From the NCBI RefSeq assembly GCF_013408535.1, contig NZ_JACBZA010000001.1, forward strand, positions 4,176,850-4,240,849: a stretch of 64,000 bases of DNA. The letters are read 5' to 3'. The stretch's first letter is position 1; each line of letters begins with the position of its first letter. Below are positions 1 through 8,061 of the stretch, piece by piece. The notes beneath the pieces are model-generated. The model was not told the origin of the DNA and searched no databases. It saw only the letters and a list, made by a program, of their open reading frames with translations. The position numbers were made by a program, and so were the translations under genes. This DNA comes from Actinopolymorpha cephalotaxi (GTDB lineage Bacteria; Actinomycetota; Actinomycetes; Propionibacteriales; Actinopolymorphaceae).

Positions 1-455
1 CCGACCTCGGTGGGCGCGCACACCGCCAGGTCGGCGAACCCGTCGCCGTTGAAGTCGGCCGAGGCGAGCGTCGACCCGAATGCCTCGTCGTGGTCTGGGG
101 AACCCGGAACCCAGTCGAGCGACTCGTCGACCAGTTGCCGGTTGGCGGGGTCGAGAGTGCTGCCGGTGCCGTAGACGATCGGAACCAGCCCGGCGAACGG
201 GAAACCGCTGACGGTCGCCGACGAGCCGAGGGCGAGATCGACGAAGCCGTCGCCGTTGAAGTCATTCGGCGCCGCCACCGCGGGAGGTGTGGGCGTGGCT
301 GTCGCCGCCGGCGTGGGCACCGCGGAGCGTGTCGCCGTGGAGGGTGTCGCGGCCGCCGGCGGGGCGATCGTCGCCCCGGCGAGCACCACGGCGGGAAGAC
401 AAGCCGCGATTGACAGTGCCCGGACTCGCCTGGAGACCGTACGCATTCTGGGCAT
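1..455 (-). CDS. exported FG-GAP/VCBS repeat protein, N-terminal part
   Basis: The C-terminus lies beyond the left window edge, so the gene is partial. The start is the ATG at 455, with a GAGG Shine-Dalgarno 5 bases upstream. The N-terminus is a signal peptide: a basic stretch rich in Arg, then a hydrophobic run ending in a PPAAA-like site near residue 35. A Thr/Pro/Ala-rich spacer follows. Two calcium-binding-type repeats with DFNGDGFxDLA cores are then visible, near residues 65 and 142. Such FG-GAP repeats build beta-propellers in secreted or surface proteins that bind carbohydrate or other ligands. The substrate cannot be told from this fragment. Confidence 0.85.
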   Translation of the reverse strand, partial: MPRMRTVSRRVRALSIAACLPAVVLAGATIAPPAAATPSTATRSAVPTPAATATPTPPAVAAPNDFNGDGFVDLALGSSATVSGFPFAGLVPIVYGTGSTLDPANRQLVDESLDWVPGSPDHDEAFGSTLASADFNGDGFADLAVCAPTEV

Positions 456-462
456 CCCAACC

Positions 463-1098
463 TCAGCCAGGTCGTTGTGACAGCCGTGCGTCCGAGTGTC
501 CCAGCCGAAATTCGTCGTACGCCGTGTATGACGAAACTCTCCTGCCGGCCTGCTTCCCGTCGAAGGGATGCGCGCCGGCGGCCATGGCCTGGCGCACTTC
601 CGCGGCCGAGCGCAAGGCGTCCTTGACGACCGCCCCGGGGTAGCCGAGCGCGAGGCGGTGCTCCTCGAACTCGTCCACGTCCAGGACCTCCACGGCACCG
701 TCCCACGTGCGTACGACGTCGAGGTCCAGGTCGACCAGGTGCACGGAGGGCACTCCCTGCTCGTCCGGGTCCACGTGCGCCGGGGTGGTGATGTCGACGT
801 AGCAGGAGTAGCGCGAGGCCCGCCCGGTGGCCGCCTGCCTGGCGTACCACCGCGCCGCCCAGCCCTGCCCGTACGGCAGGAACGAAACCCAGTCCTCCGA
901 CACGACGTTCGGGCGCCGCCCCGGCCCGCGGTCCACACCGCGGCCCTTCCGTCCGCCGATCCAGGCGCCGTCCTCGTCCGCGCCGAGGAACACCGTCCTC
1001 ACCCGGTAGTGCAGGGACGCGGGCCACTTGCGGAACTCCAGGAGCAGGTCGTCCCCGGCGGTGAACGACGCGTACGAGGCACGGGAGGCGGCTGGCAT
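463..1098 (-). CDS. DUF402 domain protein
   Basis: 211 residues. The central part matches the DUF402 fold: a WVSFLPYG stretch, a YVDITTPA strand and an acidic VHLVDLDLDVV segment, followed by VDEFEEHRLALGYP. Family members are small beta-barrel proteins; some are nucleoside di/triphosphatases (Ntdp type) that use acidic residues and a metal. Whether this copy hydrolyses nucleotides is inference. The ATG at 1098 has no Shine-Dalgarno but has CATACT exactly six bases upstream, which suggests leaderless translation. It is followed on the same strand by the FG-GAP gene seven bases downstream, so the two could be co-transcribed. Confidence 0.8.
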   Translation of the reverse strand: MPAASRASYASFTAGDDLLLEFRKWPASLHYRVRTVFLGADEDGAWIGGRKGRGVDRGPGRRPNVVSEDWVSFLPYGQGWAARWYARQAATGRASRYSCYVDITTPAHVDPDEQGVPSVHLVDLDLDVVRTWDGAVEVLDVDEFEEHRLALGYPGAVVKDALRSAAEVRQAMAAGAHPFDGKQAGRRVSSYTAYDEFRLGHSDARLSQRPG

Positions 1099-1104
1099 CG
1101 CGCA

Positions 1105-1110
1105 AGTATG
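1105..1110 (-). promoter_or_regulatory. -10 box of leaderless DUF402 gene
   Basis: CATACT on the minus strand, six bases before the ATG at 1098. No Shine-Dalgarno lies between, so the transcript probably starts at the start codon. Confidence 0.4.
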
Positions 1111-1128
1111 CCCGTGTCCGTCGGCCGG

Positions 1129-2277
1129 TCAGGCCCCGCAGGATCGGCAGCGTCCACGCCGGCGCAGGTGGTAGGCGAGGGTGGCGGCGCCCAGGCCGGC
1201 CGCCCACAGCGGCCACAACAGGCCGGGCGCGATCGTCCCCCAGTTCTCCCCCACGCCGGCCGGGTACGCCCCGTCGGCCAGCGCCCGGAGGTTGCCCAGC
1301 CCCGCGGCGGTGATGAGCAGGGTGACCGCGGTGGCGGGGATGACGGCGGTGCGCGGCCGAACCGGTTTGCCGCGCAGGAACGGGATCCACCCGGGGTAGA
1401 TCTCAGCCCATCGCTGCGCCAGCCCGAGGGTGAGTACGGCGCCACCGATCGCCAGCGTCCCCTCCATCGCCCCGGCCAGCCAGATGTCCGGCGTGTCCAC
1501 GGCTTCCACCCGCAGGAACTCCGTGGTCACGCCGAACGGAATGCCCAGGAACCACGACCACCTGATGGCCGCGTAGAACAGCGGCACGACCACCGCGATC
1601 CCCACCGCCCACCGGCCCCAGCGGGCAGCGGCAGCCGGCGTCGTCCAGGAGGCGGCGCCGCGCCCCCGGCCGCAGTGCCCGCAGGTGTCCCGCCGGCGCC
1701 GCTGGTAGACGAGGGTGGCGGCCGCCCAGCAGAGGCCGCCGAGCATCAGCACCAGCTCGTTCAGCACCGGCCAGGTGAACATGCCCGGCCCGAACACGCT
1801 GACTCCCTCGGGCCAGCCGAACGGTGCGCCCACCGCGAGCAGCGGCAGCCTCGCCACCCCCATCAGCGGCCGCACGTCGGGCAGGCCGACCGTGAGGAGG
1901 ATCGCCAGCACCCAGCCGAATCCGATCATTGCGGCACCCACCGCACCAGCCCCCGTCCCGCCCCGCCGCCGGACCCGGGCCATCGCCACCGCCCCGGCCG
2001 CGCCGAGCAGGCAGACGACGGCGATCACCGGCGCCAGGCTCTGCGCCCGGGCGTTCTCCAGCGGCGAGACCCCCACGCTGTAGGGGTCGGCCTCGGCGCC
2101 GAACGGAAAGCCCGCACCGCCGAGCGCCCAGTACACCCCCAGCAGGCCGTACGCCAGCGACCATCCCGCCGCGGCCCACCCCACCCATTCCGGCCACCGC
2201 GCCCACAGCGACGGTCGACTGTCAACTCTCACTTGCGTCGCAGAAGTGTTCATGGGTTCGATCGTCGTCGCGTGCAC
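1129..2277 (-). CDS. multi-pass membrane protein with two CxxC knuckles
   Basis: 382 residues from a GTG at 2277; an ATG at 2253 (374 residues) is equally possible, and neither has a strong Shine-Dalgarno. About eight hydrophobic segments are visible. A soluble loop in the middle carries a CGHC knuckle after a basic RRRR stretch, and the extreme C-terminus carries a matching CRSC after another basic RRR. The protein therefore looks like two similar halves, each ending in basic residues plus a two-cysteine knuckle that could bind one zinc jointly. I do not recognise a function. It is transcribed alone, away from the GH13 gene. Confidence 0.7.
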   Translation of the reverse strand: MHATTIEPMNTSATQVRVDSRPSLWARWPEWVGWAAAGWSLAYGLLGVYWALGGAGFPFGAEADPYSVGVSPLENARAQSLAPVIAVVCLLGAAGAVAMARVRRRGGTGAGAVGAAMIGFGWVLAILLTVGLPDVRPLMGVARLPLLAVGAPFGWPEGVSVFGPGMFTWPVLNELVLMLGGLCWAAATLVYQRRRRDTCGHCGRGRGAASWTTPAAAARWGRWAVGIAVVVPLFYAAIRWSWFLGIPFGVTTEFLRVEAVDTPDIWLAGAMEGTLAIGGAVLTLGLAQRWAEIYPGWIPFLRGKPVRPRTAVIPATAVTLLITAAGLGNLRALADGAYPAGVGENWGTIAPGLLWPLWAAGLGAATLAYHLRRRGRCRSCGA

Positions 2278-2395
2278 CGGCGGCCGGATCAGCCGAAGGA
2301 CCGAACCCGGTGCCGCGAAACGCCGGCCGGCTCAGCCGTTCGGCACAGCTACACCACGCAGCTACACCGCGCCGGCTGAACTACGACAACACGAT

Positions 2396-4225
2396 CTAGG
2401 ACGGCTCCACCCGCCAGACGTGGTGGGCGGGACCGTCGCCGGGCAACGCCTCACCGGCCCGGACGTCGGGAGCGCCCGTCAGTCCCACTGCCGTGAACGG
2501 TGCGGTCAGCGGCCGGTGCGCGGCGCGGGAGACCTGGACCAGCAACCGCTCGTCCAGGCTCTCGCGTTCGAAAAGGACCACGTCGCCGGCCGCGTGCAGC
2601 CAGCGCAGGCCACCGTGCCGCAACGCCCGGTGCGAGCGCCGCAGTGCCACGAGTTCGCGGTACGCGGCGTACGTCCGGTCGTCCCACTGGGAACGTTCCC
2701 ACGGGAACGGCGCCCGCCCGGACTCCAGGTGGTCACCTTCCACGCCCACCTCGTCCCCGGCGAACACCATCGGTATCCCCGGCAGCGTCATCATCAGCGC
2801 CGCCGCCACGAGCTGGCGCTCCGGTCCGGCGAACGAGCGGAAACGTCCGGTGTCGTGGCAGTCGATCAGGGTCAGGTTGGTGCGCACGCTGCGCCAGGGC
2901 GTCACCGCGTGGAAGGTGTCCATGACCGCCGCGAGGTCGCTCGCGTCGTAGTCGGGCACCGGTCCCGGCGTACCCCAGAACGTCTCCTCGCCGATGTCGT
3001 CGACCAGCCACGACCACACCGGCCGGGTGAACCCGGCGTAGTCCATCGTCGCGTGCCAGCCCGGCCCCTGCAGCGCGGCCGAGGCGTCGAACTGGTCCTC
3101 GGCCAGCAGCAGCCCGTCGGGGCGGGCGGCCTCGACGGTCGCCCGCGTGGTCCGGCCCACCAGGTCACCCAGGTCGGTGCGTCCGTACCTCCCGGCGGAG
3201 TGCGCGACGTCGACCCGCCAGCCGTCCAGCCCGAACGGCTCCCGCAGATAGCGGTCGACCACCGAACCGCGGCCGGCGTAGAGGCGGCTACGCAGTTCCG
3301 CGCTGGTGTGGTCGAGCTTGGGCAGCGACTCGACCCCGGCGAACGTGGCGTAGCCGCCGGTGGCGCGGTCGATGTGGAAAAAGCCGTCCTCGACGCTGCC
3401 CGGCTCGGCCATCGCCGTACGAAACCACGGATGCGTGGCACCCACGTGGTTGAGGGTGATGTCGCCGATCACCCGGATCCCCCGCCGGTGTGCGGCCTCG
3501 GTGAGGCGGGCCAGCGCCGCGTCACCGCCGAGCAGCGGGTCCACCCGGTCGAAGCCGGCCGCGTCGTAACGGTGGTTGGAGCGGGCCGGGAAGAACGGCG
3601 TCAGGTAGATCAGGTTCACCCCGAGCGCGTCGAGATGGTCGAGGTGGTCGGCGATGCCGTCCAGGTCCCCGCCGTACACCTGCCGAACGGCGTCGGGATG
3701 CCTTGCCAGGACAGGCGTGTCCCAGGTCGCCGGGACCGCCCAGTCGGGCAGCTCCCGGCCGTCCGCGGCGGCCGACCGCGCGAACCGGTCGGGGAAGATC
3801 TGGTACGCCACCGAGTCCGCGGCCCACGCCGGTGGCGCCGACGCCGTACTGATCCGGAAGTCGGCGCTGTCGTCCACGTCGCGCACGCTGGTGCCGCGGC
3901 CGTTCAGCCAGCGGCCGCGGCCACGGGAGTCGCCCAGCCAGAAGCGGTACCGCAAGGTCTCGTTGACAACGGGCAGGTCCGCCCGCCACCAGGTCACGCC
4001 GTTGGCGCGACGATCCACCGTGGCCTGGACGTACGCCGGTTCGCCGTCGCGGAGGACCCTGGCGTGCACGCGCTCGGCCGGGCCGGCCGGGGCAGCCGGG
4101 GCAGCCGGTTCGTTGTCGGACGTACGCACGAACACCGTCACGGTGTCGCCGACGTTCGGTGCCTCGTCGCTGACGTAGCGTTCGGAGCCGTCGTGGTGCG
4201 GACGTCGGCCGTCGGCGTAGGACAT
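2396..4225 (-). CDS. GH13 alpha-amylase family enzyme (cyclomaltodextrinase/neopullulanase-like)
   Basis: 609 residues from the ATG at 4225, which has a GGGAG Shine-Dalgarno; the open frame continues upstream but is not needed. An N-terminal beta-domain (about 20-130) precedes a (beta/alpha)8 barrel. Catalytic residues fit GH13: nucleophile D339 in DGWRVDVAH, acid/base E376 in LLLAEDQFD and transition-state stabiliser D458 in DCHDTGRF. The DITLNHVG region I and the VYGGDLDGI start resemble cyclomaltodextrinases, maltogenic amylases and neopullulanases, which hydrolyse alpha-1,4 glucans or cyclodextrins. No signal peptide is seen, so it is probably intracellular. It lies 79 bases behind the dehydrogenase and dehydratase genes and may be in their operon. 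Confidence 0.9.
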   Translation of the reverse strand: MSYADGRRPHHDGSERYVSDEAPNVGDTVTVFVRTSDNEPAAPAAPAGPAERVHARVLRDGEPAYVQATVDRRANGVTWWRADLPVVNETLRYRFWLGDSRGRGRWLNGRGTSVRDVDDSADFRISTASAPPAWAADSVAYQIFPDRFARSAAADGRELPDWAVPATWDTPVLARHPDAVRQVYGGDLDGIADHLDHLDALGVNLIYLTPFFPARSNHRYDAAGFDRVDPLLGGDAALARLTEAAHRRGIRVIGDITLNHVGATHPWFRTAMAEPGSVEDGFFHIDRATGGYATFAGVESLPKLDHTSAELRSRLYAGRGSVVDRYLREPFGLDGWRVDVAHSAGRYGRTDLGDLVGRTTRATVEAARPDGLLLAEDQFDASAALQGPGWHATMDYAGFTRPVWSWLVDDIGEETFWGTPGPVPDYDASDLAAVMDTFHAVTPWRSVRTNLTLIDCHDTGRFRSFAGPERQLVAAALMMTLPGIPMVFAGDEVGVEGDHLESGRAPFPWERSQWDDRTYAAYRELVALRRSHRALRHGGLRWLHAAGDVVLFERESLDERLLVQVSRAAHRPLTAPFTAVGLTGAPDVRAGEALPGDGPAHHVWRVEPS

Positions 4226-4304
4226 GGTCGCTCCCAGGGCTGTCCCGGACGCCGTGCCCAGTGACCGTGCGGCCGTGCTCGGTGAGCCTGCTCGGTGGCT
4301 GTGG

Positions 4305-5372
4305 TCAGTGGGCGGCGTCTCCTCGGCGTGGCACGCGTTCGGCGCGCCCTGTCGCCGCCGAACGGTACGCCGCGTCCAGGAAGGCCACGGTGGCGGCCGC
4401 CTCGTCTCCGGGTGCGCGGTTGGTACCGCGCCCGGCGAGCAGTTCGGCGAACGCGCGCGCCGGCGCACCCACCGGATACGCCGGTCCCTCGCTGGGCGCC
4501 GGGCACTCCACCCGCTGCCCACCGGTGCGCACCAGGGTGGCCGCGCCGGTGGTGAGGTCGTGGAACACCGTGCCGCGGGTGCCGTCGTAGTGGATGCGGT
4601 GCCGGGGCGGCTGGCCGTCCACCGCGGTCCCGGTCGAGGTGACGGTCCCCAGGCCACCGCCGGCGAACCGGAACGCCATCACGTCCACCAGGTCGACCGG
4701 CAGCCCGCGGTTGTCCTGGTAACAGAACACCTCCTCGACCTCCCGGCCGGTCGTCCAGTTGACCGCGCCCATCAGGTGGGTCACCTGGGTGTGGCCCTGG
4801 CCGCCGCCCGACCTGGCCGGGTCGGCGTAGGTCGTCGGATGCGGTACGTCCGCCTCGTCCGGGTCCTCGCCGGGGGTGTCGCCGCCGCCGAACAACGGCT
4901 GGGTGGCGGAGGTGAACTGCGCGGCGACGCAGACGAGTTCGCCGATCTCCTCCCGGACCGCGTCGCGCACGAACGCGGCGGCCGGAGTGTGGTGGTAGGT
5001 GTAGCCGACGGTGAGGTGCAGCCCGCGGGACTCCGCGAGGTCGACGAGTTCGAACGCGTCCGGCGCGCTGGTGGTGAGCGGCTTCTCCACCAGTACGTGC
5101 ACACCGGCCTCCAGCGCGGCCTTCGCGAGCGCGTGGTGGGTGGTGTGCGGAGTGGCGATCACCAGGCCGTCGACGACATCGGCGGCGAGCAGGTCGTCGA
5201 GGTCGACGAAGACGTGGCGTACGCCGAACCGCGCGGCGACCTCCCGTGCCCGTTCGGGTTTCGGCTCGCAGATCGCGGTCAGCTGGGAACCCTGGTGGCC
5301 GGCCAGCGCGGGAAGGTGTGCGGTGCCGGCCCACCAGCCGGTGCCCACCACCCCGACGCGTGGCTTGGTCAT
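4305..5372 (-). CDS. Gfo/Idh/MocA family oxidoreductase
   Basis: 355 residues. The N-terminal Rossmann domain opens with VGVVGTGWWAG for NAD(P) binding, and the family's EKPLTTS motif with its catalytic lysine is present near residue 98. The C-terminal alpha/beta domain that shapes the sugar site follows. Family members oxidise or reduce sugars, inositols or their acids in the cytoplasm. The ATG overlaps the TGA of the upstream dehydratase gene by four bases, so the two are translationally coupled. A joint role in degrading a deoxy-sugar or sugar acid is likely, but the substrate is not readable from the sequence. Confidence 0.9.
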   Translation of the reverse strand: MTKPRVGVVGTGWWAGTAHLPALAGHQGSQLTAICEPKPERAREVAARFGVRHVFVDLDDLLAADVVDGLVIATPHTTHHALAKAALEAGVHVLVEKPLTTSAPDAFELVDLAESRGLHLTVGYTYHHTPAAAFVRDAVREEIGELVCVAAQFTSATQPLFGGGDTPGEDPDEADVPHPTTYADPARSGGGQGHTQVTHLMGAVNWTTGREVEEVFCYQDNRGLPVDLVDVMAFRFAGGGLGTVTSTGTAVDGQPPRHRIHYDGTRGTVFHDLTTGAATLVRTGGQRVECPAPSEGPAYPVGAPARAFAELLAGRGTNRAPGDEAAATVAFLDAAYRSAATGRAERVPRRGDAAH

Positions 5373-6595
5373 CGCGCCGCCCCGGGCAGGTCGGGCACGG
5401 CCGGAACGAGTTCCACGTCGGGACCGAGCTCCAGCCCGAAACCGGGCTTCTCACCCACTGTCAACCAGCCCTTGTCAGGAACGTCCTCACCGAGCAACAG
5501 AGGCGCGTGCTGGGGTGCCAGCTGCTCACCGTCGGCGGACAGCACCGGGAACTCCGCCAGGTCGCCACCCGGCTGGGTCACCACGAAGTGGTAGTTGGGC
5601 ATCCCGCACGTGTGCGGTATCACCCGTACGCCGTACACGCGGGCGACGGCCGCGATCCGTAGCACCTCCGTCATCCCGCCGCACCAGCCGAGGTCGGGCT
5701 GGATCACGTCCACCCCCGCCTCGCACAGCAACCGGAAACCGTTCGCGGTGTACTCGTGCTCGCCGGTGTTCAGCGTCATCGCCGGCGGCATCCGGTCCCG
5801 GATCCGGCGCAGGCCCGCGTAGTCGTCGGGCGGCAGCGGTTCCTCGATCCAGGTGAAGCCGAGCGGCTCGACCGCGTGCGCGAGCCGGACGGCGTAGTCG
5901 ACGTCCAGCGCCATCCAGCAGTCGTACATCAACGGGAAGTCGGCCGGAACCGAGTCGCGGGCCTCCCGGGCCAGCGCGACGTTGTTCCGGAAGCCCGCCT
6001 CGCCCTCCGACGGGCCCCACACCAACGGCAGCTTCGCACCCGCGAATCCCAACCTGGCAGCGGTTTCCGGCCGCGGTCCCGTCGCGTAGACCTGCACGGC
6101 GTCGCGGATCCGACCACCGAGCAGAGCGTGCACGGGTTCGCCGGCCACCTTGCCGTGCAGGTCCCAGATCGCCAGGTCGACCGCCGAGATCGCGTGCAGC
6201 ACAAGGCCCTTCCGGCCGTACCGCAGGGTGCTGGAAAACATCCGGTCCCACGTGCGGGAGTGCGCGCTCGCGCGTTCACCGAGGACCAGCCGGGCGAGGT
6301 GCTGCCGGATCACCGCCGCGGTCGCCAGTCCGGCCGTCGTGGCGACACCGACCGCGCCGGACTCCGACTCGACCTCCACCACGACCGTGCCACCGTCCGC
6401 GGCACCGATCCCCGCGTCGCGGTTGTCCCGGAACTCCGCGTACTTCGTCATCGGGTTGGCGACCTTGCCGCCCAGCCAGTGGTCGCGCCGGACCGGCTCC
6501 CGGTCACCACCGTCGTGGCGAACGGGCTCGGACCTGTCGGTGCTTTCGGTGCGGACGAACGACGTACGGACGTCGACGATGCGGTCAGCTGTCAC
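5369..6595 (-). CDS. enolase-superfamily dehydratase, L-rhamnonate dehydratase-like
   Basis: 408 residues from a GTG at 6595. The open frame extends further upstream, but homology begins here. The N-terminal capping domain has the VANPMTKY segment typical of rhamnonate dehydratases. The barrel carries metal ligands in MYDCW (Asp), WIEEP (Glu) and TGEHEY (Glu), plus a catalytic His in IPHTCG. These enzymes abstract an alpha proton and eliminate water from a sugar acid such as L-rhamnonate, using Mg2+. Assignment to rhamnonate rather than a related acid is inference. It is first in a minus-strand operon with a Gfo/Idh/MocA oxidoreductase. AACAGT lies six bases before the GTG. Confidence 0.85.
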   Translation of the reverse strand: MTADRIVDVRTSFVRTESTDRSEPVRHDGGDREPVRRDHWLGGKVANPMTKYAEFRDNRDAGIGAADGGTVVVEVESESGAVGVATTAGLATAAVIRQHLARLVLGERASAHSRTWDRMFSSTLRYGRKGLVLHAISAVDLAIWDLHGKVAGEPVHALLGGRIRDAVQVYATGPRPETAARLGFAGAKLPLVWGPSEGEAGFRNNVALAREARDSVPADFPLMYDCWMALDVDYAVRLAHAVEPLGFTWIEEPLPPDDYAGLRRIRDRMPPAMTLNTGEHEYTANGFRLLCEAGVDVIQPDLGWCGGMTEVLRIAAVARVYGVRVIPHTCGMPNYHFVVTQPGGDLAEFPVLSADGEQLAPQHAPLLLGEDVPDKGWLTVGEKPGFGLELGPDVELVPAVPDLPGAAR

Positions 6596-6675
6596 GCTGC
6601 AACTGTTCGTTGGCCGCTCTCCACCTGTCCAGGGTGCTGGCCGTAGCTGGACCGGCGGCGGCACGACGTGGCCGC

Positions 6676-6681
6676 TACGTT
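6676..6681 (+). promoter_or_regulatory. -10 box of leaderless LLM oxidoreductase gene
   Basis: TACGTT followed by six bases and the ATG at 6688; no Shine-Dalgarno is present. Confidence 0.5.
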
Positions 6682-6687
6682 CAACAC

Positions 6688-7515
6688 ATGCAGTTTTCGG
6701 TGACCACAGGGGCGGCCGGGCCCGGACTCGACCCGGCCGGCCTCGCCCGGCTGGCGGCGCTGGCCGAGCGGTCCGGCTGGGATGCGTTCTTTCTGGAGGA
6801 CTATCTCGTCTACCAGGGGCGGACGGACGTGCCGACCTACGATCCATGGGTCTGCCTGGCCGCGATGGCGGTGGCAACGAGCCGGATCCGGCTCGGCACG
6901 ACCGTCACGCCACTCCCCCGGCGCCGGCCGTGGAAGCTCGCCAGTGAGGCGGTCACGCTGGACGTGCTGTCCGGCGGCCGGCTGATCCTCGGGGTCGGCA
7001 GCGGCGACGGAAACGAACCCGGCTTCGGGGCGGTCGGAGAGCCGGTCCACCCGCGCGAGCGGGCCGAACGGGTCGACGAGGGGCTGGCGATCATCGCGGG
7101 CCTGTGGACCGGCCGTCCCGTTCACCACGACGGTGCGCACTACCGGGTGGACGGTCTGCGCTACGCCGCCGTTCCGGTCCAGCGGCCACGCATCCCGATC
7201 TGGATCGGCGGCGACCTGCTCGCTCCGGGCGTTCGCCGCCGGATCGCCCGCTGGGACGGCTGCTGCGCCTACAAGGGTCCACCGCAGGCAAGCGAGGGGC
7301 CGATCACTCCCGCGGACGTCCGGGAGCTGCTCGCGTTCGTCGCGCGCGAACGCGGGAACCACGAGGGGTTCGACGTGAAGGTCAGCGGCGTCGACGATCC
7401 GGACGGGATCGCCGCCCTCGCCGACGCCGGCGCCACCTGGTGGGGACGCTGGCTGGCGCCGGGCGACCCCGCCCGGATCGAGGACGCGATCCTCGCGGGG
7501 CCGCCGAAGGTGTGA
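6688..7515 (+). CDS. LLM class flavin-dependent oxidoreductase
   Basis: 275 residues. The luciferase-like monooxygenase fold is clear: the LAALAERSGWDAFFLEDY opening, IRLGTTVTPLPRRRPWKLA, and LSGGRLILGVGSGDG in the middle of the barrel. Proteins of this family use FMN or F420 to oxidise small organic substrates; which cofactor is used here cannot be decided. It is divergent from the sugar-acid dehydratase operon, with 92 bases between the starts. The ATG at 6688 was chosen because homology starts there and a -10 box sits six bases upstream. It ends 21 bases from the convergent VOC gene. Confidence 0.85.
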   Translation: MQFSVTTGAAGPGLDPAGLARLAALAERSGWDAFFLEDYLVYQGRTDVPTYDPWVCLAAMAVATSRIRLGTTVTPLPRRRPWKLASEAVTLDVLSGGRLILGVGSGDGNEPGFGAVGEPVHPRERAERVDEGLAIIAGLWTGRPVHHDGAHYRVDGLRYAAVPVQRPRIPIWIGGDLLAPGVRRRIARWDGCCAYKGPPQASEGPITPADVRELLAFVARERGNHEGFDVKVSGVDDPDGIAALADAGATWWGRWLAPGDPARIEDAILAGPPKV

Positions 7516-7536
7516 GCCAGGACAGGCCCCGAGCTG

Positions 7537-7935
7537 TCAGCCGGTGAGGGCAGGTGCGTCCTGGTGGAGCATCCACACATGGCCGAACGGGTCCCGCAGC
7601 CGGCCCATCCGGCCGTACGGCGAGTCCCCGACGGGGTGGACCACGGTGGCGCCGGCGCCCTCCAACCGTGCGGACACCTCGTCGGCGTCGGACACGTACA
7701 GCGTGAGGATCACCGGCGAGCCGTCCAGCGCGGCCGGTCCCACGTCGGGCGTGCCGGGTTCCTCGTCCTTGAGGGTGATCGCCACCGGACCGAACCGGAG
7801 TTCGGCGTGCACGATCTTCTGGTCGTCGCCGGCGAACCGGGCGATCTCCTCGGCGCCGAACGCCTTGCGGTAGAAGTCGATGGCCGCGTTCGCGTCGGAA
7901 ACGATCAGCCTGGGCAACAGGTTCTGGTAGGTCAT
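7537..7935 (-). CDS. VOC (glyoxalase/bleomycin-resistance) family protein
   Basis: 132 residues from the ATG at 7935. One complete VOC module: PRLIVSDANAAIDFYRKAFGAEE at the start, and a final RDPFGHVWMLHQ strand where metal-binding Glu/His usually sit. It resembles the PhnB-like subgroup. Family members are metalloenzymes or antibiotic-binding proteins; no substrate can be inferred. The gene stands alone between a convergent LLM oxidoreductase and an MFS gene on the same strand. Confidence 0.85.
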   Translation of the reverse strand: MTYQNLLPRLIVSDANAAIDFYRKAFGAEEIARFAGDDQKIVHAELRFGPVAITLKDEEPGTPDVGPAALDGSPVILTLYVSDADEVSARLEGAGATVVHPVGDSPYGRMGRLRDPFGHVWMLHQDAPALTG

Positions 7936-8061
7936 GCGCCCATCATCGACCGCGGGACCGGCGCGACGATTGTAAAAAAGCGCAGCCCTTCCCGGCACCG
8001 CAACCGCGCCTTGACACGGAGGTGGACGCGGGCGTGGATACGACCCGACCGGGCCCGGCCG

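Noticed and set aside
568..4264. Long plus-strand frames (568-2379 and 2246-4264).
   Set aside because: They run opposite DUF402, the membrane protein and GH13, all of which have recognisable sequence; the products have no motif.
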